Assembly: GCA_951213105.1 (NCBI GenBank) | Contig: OX578150.1 | Span: 27,769,052-27,833,051 of the forward strand | From: Amaurobius ferox | Taxonomy: Eukaryota; Arthropoda; Arachnida; Araneae; Amaurobiidae | DNA length: 64,000 nt | Direction of reading: 5' to 3' | Shown: one piece after another, positions 56,423 to 64,000 of the stretch | How positions within the stretch are numbered: the stretch's first letter is position 1 | Layout: every line of letters starts with the position of its first letter | The notes under the pieces: generated by a model | Databases searched by the model: none | Told to the model about the DNA's origin: nothing | Seen by the model: only the letters and a program-made list of their open reading frames with translations | Position numbers and translations under genes: made by a program

Positions 56423-56905
56423 GTTTTTATTGTTTTGTGATAATATGATGCAGGATTTATTGTCTTCATACAGTGTTGTAGGTAGAATTTGCTTTAGTCC
56501 GAGATCTTCCGTTAGTCCAATTAACCATTGTGCTGCATTTGCTGCTGCCACGTATTCTGCTTCTGTGGAGGATAAAGCAATGCAATTTTGCCTTTTTGAA
56601 TTCCACGATATTGTACTATTTCCAATTTGAAATATGTGGCCACTTGTTGATTTTCTTGATACCTTATCATTTCCCCAGTCGGCATCGGTGTATCCTTTAA
56701 GGACTGGTTCTTCGTTTTTGGAGATTAGGAGTTTAAGATCTTTTGTAGTTATTCGATATCATAACTTTTTCTATGGTTATCCAATCTTTTTGTCTAGGTT
56801 TTTCATTTCTTCTGCTTAGTAAGTTGACTGAGTTTGCAATGTCTGGTCTAGTAATTGTGGCTATATACAGTAATGCCCCTACTGCTTTTCTATAACTGTC
56901 AGACA
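56423..56905 (-). pseudogene. Ty1/copia retrotransposon Pol, RNase H end
   Basis: Minus-strand text runs YRKAVGALLYIATITRPDIA (about 56897-56838), EEPVLKGYTDADWGND (about 56720-56670), RKSTSGHIFQIGNSTISW, SSTEAEYVAAANAAQWLIGL and LPTTLYEDNKSCIILSQN. These are the RT end and RNase H of a copia polyprotein with the catalytic Asp (TDADW) and Glu (STEAEY) and the DNKS block. At least one frameshift lies near 56750. The protein breaks off at about 56423, where DUF4371 sequence begins. The upstream RT core is cut off at about 56905. Confidence 0.85.
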
Positions 56906-58865
56906 GCTAAATGGAGACCTGTTCTGCCACACGGCTTCCAGGTTTGACTCTCCACCGCTGAGAGTCGCCCGCAGACGACCCGGCTGAGGTCCAGAAGAGG
57001 ATGAGTGGTCAAAAGCTGGACCGAGGAACCAAGGCTAGACAAACGCCAAAACTGGAAAACCTTCTTATGGACCCTTGACCACGCACACCACACCTAGAGA
57101 GCAGCCAAGCGATGTGAACATAGCCCAGGACGCAGGGATTTCCCAGCAGTGGCATCCCAGGCAAGCCCCCTACTCCAGCTGGAGAAAGTGAGGCTCTTCG
57201 AGAGGTGCGTGAACGATAAAATTACAACTGCAGTGACCGCCCAAAAGTTCCAAAAAGAGCCAAATTTGTGGCAACCTAAAGATTAAGTCGTGTTTTGCAG
57301 AGGATTCCAACTTTCTACCCCTCGGTAGTTATGCAGAGGCAGTATGCAACTTAAAGAGGTGCTGTCGTAACCTGGACTTATACCCGTACTGCCGGGTTAG
57401 CTTAACCTAGAAAAAGAAGGAGGGAAAAGGAGAGAGAGGGAAAAGGGCTAAAGCCAACACCGGGGAGGGTCCAAGTGGGGGGCAAAACAAGGGAGGAAAA
57501 ACGGACAAAGGGGGAAGATAACTATGATCGGAGAACCAAGCGGAGAAGACTAAAGTAACTATAACTTAACGCTAAAAGCTGAAAATACAGAAACCATTAA
57601 AATACTAAACTAATGTAAACCTAAAAATAAACAAATCGCTAACTAAGAGAAGAGAGCCTAATATTAAAGGGAGCTAAACTAGTCTAGCCTAGACAAGAGA
57701 AAGGGGGAGAAAGAAGAAGGAAGAGACCCCAAAGTCATGGGAAGACGCCAGGAGGAACCCTAAAGGAGGGAAAATGAGACCAGGGAGGAGAGTGGAGAAC
57801 CAAGGATGAGAAATCGATGCTAAAATCTAAGCTAAAGCTAAAACAACAGACAAAAACTTACCACTTACCCGGGAGCTGGACCGCCAGCTACTGGATCTGA
57901 AAGGCAAAAGGTTAGAGACTGGGGATCCCCAAGGGGGCCGCAACGGCCACCCGACCTACCAAATACCACCTGAGGCAGGCTGTCCCATGCCTGGGAAGCA
58001 GCTGACTTCTTCCTAGAGGGAAGGGGGGAGGACCTTGTAGCCTGGAGGGGAGGACGTCCGAATGAGGGAAGCTGAAAAAAACAAGACATTATTGCTGAAA
58101 GGAAAGTGCGATTAGAGCTTAAAGGGAGATGTGGGATTATTACGTTCTTGGAGGCGTGCTTTCTGGACAAAGTAAACCACAATAGGTTGACACCATAGGA
58201 TAGAGGTGCGGGACAATACCCCGACCATACGCGAAAAGACTTCGTTGGTATATGCTAAAGGCCACTGCTACGAGTGGGAAAGAAAAACGGGAGCGCCAGC
58301 CACAGCTAAAGTGGAGATACTATGCTATAAACGAGATTCCACAGCTATGTGGGACGCCCAACACCCTGCTGGAACCGGGGGCAAAGCCCCCCCCGCTGAC
58401 CAAGGGCGAAAAACCAAAGAATGCGAGCCTGATGGTGCGCTAGCCTCTACTAGGGAGGTGCAGCACCCGAAGAGAGCCTGAAGCTGAAAGAAAAAATGGG
58501 TTACGACAGAGGTGACCTAACACCAAAACTTATGGCTGGGACAGTCCCCCAGGGCGGAAACAAAGGACCAAAAACTTGAAAGAGAAAGAGGAGGAGAGGG
58601 TCTCGCAGGCAAGGAAGGATGGGAAAGACAGGGTTACCTGCGAGAAGGAGGAAAGAAGAAGAGAAAGGGTCCTACAATAGTAGGAAACACTGGAGGAATG
58701 ACCTTCCAGTGTCGGAGTGCCATACAAGAGTAGAGGTCCTCTCCGAAAAATCAGGTGGGAACTTCCTTCCTCCGATTCCCAACCACATCCTCCCCTTGGA
58801 GAGAGACCCGCTTCAGGTTTTTTTTGTTCCCCCCCCCCCTAAGGAAAAGAAAACGGTTCTTTTAT
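56906..58865. other. GC-rich segment, unclassified
   Basis: A 2-kb block far richer in G and C than the rest of the window, with purine-rich plus-strand stretches (57415-57540, 57700-57800, 58540-58690). It lies exactly between the broken copia sequence and the 3' end of the LINE. Several open frames (57865-58182 minus, 58206-58481 plus, 58619-58870 plus) overlap and show no domain. It may be untranslated sequence of a retroelement. I do not recognise it. Confidence 0.4.
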
Positions 58866-59283
58866 TTTGACCCTCACTACTCCTGATGGCACAAGATCCT
58901 TGAAACGACGTGCACAAGTCCAGTTACAGTACCGGAGGTGCCAGAGTTTGAAGCCAAGTTGGAGTGGAGCGATGACGTAGCCGCAAGGGTCAAGTGTTTG
59001 TTATGTGATCTATGTTCTCCATTAGCCAATGGATTATCTTTCTGATTTTATCTTGAAGTTTAGGTTGCCTAGTTATACTATACCTCCAAGCCTGCCAAAG
59101 GTGTGGTGCTGGTGTTCTGAGATGGTGTTCTTCTGTAAGCGGACATTCTGTGAGGTAGTGTTGGAGTTCACCCTCTTCACCACAGGCGCATAGTGATGAT
59201 TGTTTTATGTTGAATCTTTTTAAATATACTGGAAAGGGGCTCCATGATTTGTTAGTAGTTGCATAAGTAGCCTGCAGCTCCAA
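58866..59283 (-). pseudogene. LINE ORF2 C-terminus and 3' end
   Basis: A 97-codon minus-strand frame (59283-58990) overlaps the end of the ORF2 frame in another phase, so a frameshift lies near 59240-59283. It reads SPFPVYLKRFNIKQSSLCAC then GEEGELQHYLTECPLTEEHH, the Cys/His cluster that ends many I/R1-group ORF2 proteins. After the stop, the 3' UTR contains GGATCTTGTGCCAT (complement of 58886-58899), also found at the 3' end of the LINE at 44582-45717. The 3' boundary near 58866-58880 is approximate. Confidence 0.75.
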
Positions 59284-61694
59284 TGTCTCGAGGGTGATAC
59301 AAATCTAAAGAACGTGTATGTTGTCCTCCCATCCTGCGCATGATCCCAAATGTTTTGCCAGGCTTCGACTAATAGTGTCTTAAGCCCGCTTTTTAAGTGG
59401 GATATTGGCCATGGCGGATGATCAATAGAGGGACTAAGGTCTTGTGTAGCCAATTTAGCTTCCATGTCCGCCAGTTCGTTGCCTTGTATACCGATGTGAG
59501 CCCTTACCCAGTTAATTGTGTAACTATGCCTTAGTGACTTGATTATTTCCAGAGTGTCCTGGACGAGCTGGTTCTTGCTGAAGGGCTTATTCAGAGCCGC
59601 TATTGCTGACTGGCTATCTGAATGGATTGTGAATGGTGTATCCTGATTTCCAGCCCACTTCAGAGCTTGGAGGATTGCTATCTGTTCCGCCTGGAACACA
59701 CTGTTGTTGTTGCCCAGCCTGCTACGCCAAGAGAAGATTCTTTTTGAACCTTCTAATGCCACAAATGCTGCTCCCACTCTCGAGGCCATCTTTGAGCTGT
59801 CCGTGAAGAGATTCAATTTTGTAGGCCTTCCCTCCTGTTTGATCAGAGTGGTTGTGGCGGGGTGAACTTCCCACGGGCTGAAATTGGTTTCATAGTCCCC
59901 AGGGACAAAGATTTGGCCAAAGGCTGAAGTTTGCTTTCTTAGACGAGAGATGCGGCCATACGCCGTTTCGTATTGGGCTTTGATGACAATTGGGACGAGT
60001 CCAGTGAGTACCAAGAGGGCTGAGGTCGGAGCGGTCCTATAAGCTCTCGCGCTTGTGAGGGCAAAGTGCTTCTGACATTTTGCCAGGGTAGCCACGCAAG
60101 ATTTATTAAGGTTAGAAGCCCAGACAGAAGCTGCGTATAGCAGGACTTTTTCTACTACGCATTCATACCAAACTTTGATGAATTTCGGATTTGCACCCCA
60201 AGTTTTCGATGAGATCCTATTCAGAATTTTAAACGTGTTATAGACTTTAGAGACCTGGGCTTCGCAATGCGGAGCCCAGGAGAGCTTATAATTTATGAGG
60301 ACACCTAGGTATTTGATGTTGTTGATCGGGTACACGTAGTTGGAGCCCACCTTGAATCTCCTCACGCTGCCTTGTATTCTGCGCGTCGCCTTTGGCGAAT
60401 GCATTTGCATTGCCTTAGTTTTGTTCCAGTTGATGACCAGGGATTCCTCGCTGGCCCATTCGTTGAATCTATTTGCCGACTCCGGTACATTGCTACGCAG
60501 GCTTGTTGTTGCTTTACCACTGATGAGTAGTACGAAGTCATCTGCGAAGGCTTGAATCCTTGTGTGGGCTGGCCAAGGGATTTTAAGTGCCGAGTCAGCT
60601 ACTACTTTCCTCAGGAGTGGTCCGAGGCAGGAGCCTTGTGGGCACCCTCCAAATGTTTGCTTCGTCACTGGTATACCATTCTCTTCCAAAGTGACATATC
60701 TGTTAGATAAAAAGCTCTTGATTAGATTAATTAGATAGCCCGGACAAGGAGACGATTCGAGATGCTTGATGATCGATGGCCAGGACAAGTTGTAAAATGC
60801 GCCACTGATATCGAACGATACCATCATTGTGTGGACTCCTTTGGTCTTGTCTTCTTTGATTTCTTCCAGTAGGTTTTCTAGTGCATGCTCAGTAGAGATC
60901 CCTGGCTTGAAGCCGAATTGCTTGGGATGCCAGTAGTTACTTATGTGGAAGCAGTGGTATATTCTTCCGTGGATAATTCTTTCTAGTATTTTCCCCAGAG
61001 CTGGGAGTAGGTATATAGGCCGATATGATTTTGGATCGCTGGTAGGTTTGCCAGGTTTGGGGAACAAGACCAAGATGGCTTTCTTCAAGGGAGTCGGAAA
61101 ATGCTGAAGTTCTAAACACTTGTTTAGGTAGCAATGTAGCAGAGCTGGTGCTGATTCATTTATTTTCTTGAGAAGGTTATAGTCTACAAGGTCGAAACCT
61201 GGAGCCTTGTTTACTTTGATATTCCTCAAGATCCTAGATATTTCCCCTAGAGAGACTCCCGGGAAAGGTGACCTATCTATGTTGTGATTAAGGTCTGTGT
61301 TGTAGAGTGTATCTATGAAATTGTTAAGGATGTTGGGAAGTTCCACTTCCGAGTCGAGCTGAAGGATGTTGTAGACTGAGCTAGGTGGGAATTTCTTGTT
61401 AGTGAGGATTTTAAACTGTGAGCCGAATGCGTCAGTTGTGTCTGAGCAGAATTTCTTCCAGGATTTGTTCCTAGCATTCAAAATTTCCCTCTTATATTTC
61501 GCTCGTTCCCTTTTGAATTCCAACATGTATTTTTCCCTTGTTTCTGGATCCTGCTCCTTCTGAAACCTACGTCGGAGGGCTCTTATCCTGCTCCTGCTGA
61601 CTTTGAGGTCAAGTGACCACCATTTTAATTCCTGCTGTGTGTTCCATTTCTGGAACCTATAGTTTTTTGTGGCTGTGTCTGTCAGCTCTCCCAA
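59220..61694 (-). CDS. LINE ORF2: reverse transcriptase and RNase H (824 codons)
   Basis: A long retrotransposon frame on the minus strand. RT blocks: NKAPGFDLVDYNLL (163-176), SYRPIYLLPALGKILERI (223-240), QFGFKPGISTEHAL (259-272), VSFDISGAFYNLSW (catalytic D295), GCPQGSCLGPL (350-360), AFADDFVLLI (D385/D386). RNase H: LFTDSSKM (D632), FQAEQIA (E670), IHSDSQSAI (D693) and NWVRAHIGIQGNELAD (H733, D743). All catalytic residues are present. The presence of RNase H and the motif wording point to the I/R1/LOA group. Upstream, only one in-frame TAA (about 61719) separates it from endonuclease sequence, so the true ORF2 starts further 5' and the Met at 61694 is not the real start. Confidence 0.93.
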   Translation of the reverse strand: MGELTDTATKNYRFQKWNTQQELKWWSLDLKVSRSRIRALRRRFQKEQDPETREKYMLEFKRERAKYKREILNARNKSWKKFCSDTTDAFGSQFKILTNKKFPPSSVYNILQLDSEVELPNILNNFIDTLYNTDLNHNIDRSPFPGVSLGEISRILRNIKVNKAPGFDLVDYNLLKKINESAPALLHCYLNKCLELQHFPTPLKKAILVLFPKPGKPTSDPKSYRPIYLLPALGKILERIIHGRIYHCFHISNYWHPKQFGFKPGISTEHALENLLEEIKEDKTKGVHTMMVSFDISGAFYNLSWPSIIKHLESSPCPGYLINLIKSFLSNRYVTLEENGIPVTKQTFGGCPQGSCLGPLLRKVVADSALKIPWPAHTRIQAFADDFVLLISGKATTSLRSNVPESANRFNEWASEESLVINWNKTKAMQMHSPKATRRIQGSVRRFKVGSNYVYPINNIKYLGVLINYKLSWAPHCEAQVSKVYNTFKILNRISSKTWGANPKFIKVWYECVVEKVLLYAASVWASNLNKSCVATLAKCQKHFALTSARAYRTAPTSALLVLTGLVPIVIKAQYETAYGRISRLRKQTSAFGQIFVPGDYETNFSPWEVHPATTTLIKQEGRPTKLNLFTDSSKMASRVGAAFVALEGSKRIFSWRSRLGNNNSVFQAEQIAILQALKWAGNQDTPFTIHSDSQSAIAALNKPFSKNQLVQDTLEIIKSLRHSYTINWVRAHIGIQGNELADMEAKLATQDLSPSIDHPPWPISHLKSGLKTLLVEAWQNIWDHAQDGRTTYTFFRFVSPSRHWSCRLLMQLLTNHGAPFQYI

Positions 61695-61718
61695 GAGTCT
61701 CTCCGTAGCCTCGTCCAG

Positions 61719-62245
61719 TTAGTGTGCATCTGTGATTTCCCTCAATTTTTCTACCCATCTCCTTGAGATTTCTTTAATTTCTTTTCTAAATCTTTTGTGG
61801 TTGCCGTGTTTGATTTCTAATCTATGCCTAGTTTTGTCTGCCATAAATCCCTCGTCGTCTCTCACTTGAAAGGTGATGTAGTTATGGTCACTGAGTGTGA
61901 TGACATCAGTAACTGACCAATTCTTTATGTTGTTTACTATGTTTCCTGAAGCTGCTGTGATGTCCGACCATCCCTTACAAGAGGAAGTCTGGAACGAGGG
62001 TCTGCTGCCCTGAACGTTCACCACATTCAGATTGTGGTAGATCAGAAAATCCGTTAAGTCGGTTCCTCTTCTATCAGTATCTGAGTAGCCCCATAAAGTA
62101 GAATGAGCATTGAAATCGCCACAGACCAGTTTTGAGTCACTCAGTGCTCCGAGTATCCGTGACAGGTCTGTGAGGATTTTTTCAAAGTCTGCTGCCCCTC
62201 AGGGGTTCACTTCTTTAGTGAATACGGGTGTTACAATCCCGAGGT
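61719..62245 (-). pseudogene. LINE ORF2 endonuclease, C-terminal half
   Basis: In the same frame as the RT, before one TAA stop. It reads KLVCGDFNAHSTLWG (about 62130-62088; the GDFNAH catalytic block of APE-type endonucleases), SCKGWSDITAAS and VTDVITLSDHNYITFQV (the SDH catalytic block, about 61905-61860). One further in-frame stop lies near 62200. The first half of the domain is missing: the sequence breaks off near 62245 against a pyrimidine tract, and a LINE 5' part in the opposite orientation follows. Confidence 0.88.
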
Positions 62246-62375
62246 ACCTTAGCAATCCTTTTCTTTCCTTTTTTCTGTCTCTCTCTTTCATTTCCCTCCT
62301 CTTTTTATTTGTCTATTCTCCTTTCACCTTCTTTTTTCTTTTGTTCTCCTTTTGTGTTTTGTGTTTCTAGTCCCT
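62246..62375. repeat. pyrimidine-rich tract at LINE junction
   Basis: About 125 bp almost wholly C and T on the plus strand, located between the two oppositely oriented LINE parts. The overlapping frames here are low-complexity artefacts. Confidence 0.7.
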
Positions 62376-62827
62376 CTCTGCTGCTGGTGTCATCAATGCC
62401 GAGCCCTTAGTAAACATCACATCTGCTCTATGGGCCCTAGTACCACTCTTCGGCCTCTGCCGTAAGGTACACTGTTTGGGCTCGGGAATGGGTTCATGTG
62501 GGTGTGATGCGAAAGGGGTAGAGCTGCGTGCATCAGTAGTTTTGCTTTCGAGAAACGTTTGCAGTAAACGGTTCCAGAGGTGAGTCCCTTGGTTGCGTTG
62601 GTTGGATGGTGGAGAGTGTTTCATATCGAGAAATCCCCCTTGGATCCTTGCTGGTCCATGGGCCCTGTGCACCAGGTGCACGTTATGGCCCGCTCTCCAT
62701 CATATGGCTTTGCGAATGACTCCGGCGGTTACACTTGGCACGTTAGAAAAGTGTGGGGAGACGGAGTCTGGCAGGGGCTCCGATCGATCTGGAAGTAAAC
62801 CGTGGTTTTTTATTAGAGGTTACAAGC
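62376..62827 (+). repeat. probable LINE 5' untranslated region
   Basis: A more GC-balanced stretch leading directly into ORF1. No domain in any frame. The assignment rests only on its position before the ORF1 start. Confidence 0.45.
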
Positions 62828-64000
62828 ATGGAGAATTCGAGAATGCTTTTGGCCTCGGGTTCTTCATGCTTTTCAAGTGAAAATTCTATTGCTTCCTTGC
62901 CTTCCAAGGCAGGAGATCTTAATTGGGCGGATAGAGTAGATGCCTCTAGTGTTTCCGTATCCTTGGGACATAAAACTAATGATAGGATTATGAACGTAAA
63001 TACAGATACTTTACAAAGAATTAATGAACTGGATAATCATAAAATGACTACAACTGAAGCAAAGTTTTTCATTATGAAAAGAATAGACGGATCATTTAAT
63101 AACGTTTCACCCTTTTTGATTCAAAAAGGAATACTCGGTACTGTTGGGGAAGTCGAAACAATAAAAAAGCTCAGATCTGGTGACTTGTTAGTTAAAGTTT
63201 TCTCTACCGCTCAAGCTAAAAATATACTTTTAATGAAAATCCTCGCAAATATTCCTGTGTCCGTGACTGCTCATAGTACATTGAACTTCTCTCGTGGGGT
63301 TATATCCGAACCAGACCTTATATATGTACCTGAAACTGAAATCCTTGACAATCTTAAAGACCAAAAAGTTAGCTCTGTGCGACGAATCACTGTTAGACGA
63401 GATGGAACAATGCTTCCAACAAAACATATTATACTGACTTTTGACACTCCAGTCTTACCTAAACATTTAAAAGTAGCTTACCTCAGATGCCAAGTACGTC
63501 CATATGTGCCAAACCCATTAAGATGCTTCAACTGTCAGAGATTTGGACATCCAAAAACTTCCTGTCGTGCTCCTAAAGTGGTGTGTGCACGCTGTGCAGA
63601 ACACTGACATGACAGTGAGGGATGTACATCTACTCCAAAATGTGTCAATTGCGAGGCTGATCATCCATCTTATGCCCGCTCATGTCCAAAATGGGTTTTT
63701 GAGAAAGAAATCCAAACTTTAAAAACATCCAGTAATATTACTTAACCGGAAGCACGTAAACTGATTGAAGCAAGAACACCAAAAATAGGAATATCATACT
63801 CATCTGTTGTCAGAAATAGATAAACAAAATCTGCTAGCATACAAACTGAATTTTCATCAGTAGGCACACAAACCGAACCTGACTTAAACTTTATGCAAAT
63901 AATCCATAACCAACAAACTAACGAAACAAAACCTATCCCTTCTGTAAACACTGCTGTTTCAAGTACTAAACAAAAGCAAAAAACTTCAATCCCATTAGCC
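62828..64000 (+). pseudogene. I-like LINE ORF1 (gag), incomplete at window end
   Basis: A plus-strand frame open from 62753 to 63607; the Met at 62828 (MENSRMLL) is the likelier start because the codons before it are GC-rich and unlike the rest. It encodes an RNA-binding gag with an RRM-like middle (GDLLVKVFSTAQAKNIL, about residues 143-159). Then come three zinc-knuckle blocks: CFNCQRFGHPKTSC (258-271), CARCAEH, a TGA stop at 63605, HDSEGCTSTPKC, and CVNCEADHPSYARSCPKW. Two more stops follow (about 63742 and 63820), with the reading continuing to the window end (SSVGTQTEPDLNF). The wording is typical of I-clade ORF1 in arachnids as I remember it. Head-to-head with the LINE ORF2 on the minus strand. 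Confidence 0.85.

Noticed and set aside
62110..62410. Two overlapping open frames rich in Phe, Leu and Ser
   Set aside because: They are translations of a pyrimidine tract and antisense to the LINE endonuclease.

Overview
Eukaryotic, AT-rich, intron-containing nuclear DNA, most likely from an arthropod and plausibly an arachnid. That guess rests on the mix of retroelements (I-like and Jockey-like LINEs, one with a CAAC-repeat tail, plus copia-like and BEL/Pao-like remnants) and DNA transposons (hAT, pogo, Tc1/mariner, P-type, Polinton). I see no bacterial or organellar sequence. The only host gene I can support is the SUMO E2 conjugating enzyme UBC9 (UBE2I) on the + strand. Its five 3' coding exons lie at 4333-4416, 4532-4604, 7970-8079, 22480-22559 and 30639-30705. 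The exon carrying the start codon lies upstream of the window. The introns shown are 115 bp, 3.4 kb, 14.4 kb and 8.1 kb.

1-4.3 kb: a decayed pogo/Tigger-like transposase (- strand), a TA microsatellite, a diverged satellite-like tandem repeat and a hAT-type terminal sequence. 4.3-30.7 kb: the UBC9 exons with introns full of repeats. These include several large fold-back elements (4.9-5.8, 6.5-7.5, 8.46-8.97 and 26.4-27.2 kb), a tRNA-derived SINE with target-site duplications, and a 2.8 kb array of hairpin-forming repeats (10.06-12.83 kb). The array sits inside a larger composite repeat, and a shorter copy lacking the array lies at 20.4-21.2 kb. A CpG-rich tandem repeat (18.5-19 kb) and a LINE RT fragment (27.5-28.1 kb) are also present.

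30.7-54 kb: a transposon graveyard. A BEL/Pao-like gag remnant is interrupted by a mariner-type element. A Tc1 pseudogene, a ZNF862/KIAA1586-type hAT pseudogene and a Polinton fragment follow; the Polinton fragment is split by a hAT element with an 8-bp TSD. Next is a Jockey-type LINE whose gag is split by another hAT (8-bp TSD), whose 5' region is split by an I-like LINE (15-bp TSD), and which is tandemly duplicated. A P-element-type transposase remnant follows, with an intronless, frameshifted cyclin-A-like pseudogene just upstream of it.

54-64 kb: dispersed repeats, a copia RNase H fragment fused in frame to a DUF4371-type hAT fragment, a GC-rich segment I cannot classify, and a nearly intact LINE ORF2 (- strand; EN, RT, RNase H). 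It meets a LINE 5' region and ORF1 head-to-head on the + strand, an arrangement compatible with a twin-priming inversion.

The most unusual structure is the 10-12.8 kb array: about 14 complete and one truncated copies of one bulged stem-loop, and four of a second stem-loop with different stem sequences but the same C/A-rich one-sided bulge. They are interspersed with a further CGGTTTTT/AAAAACCG hairpin and TATAAAAAG motifs. All of it would be transcribed within the UBC9 pre-mRNA.
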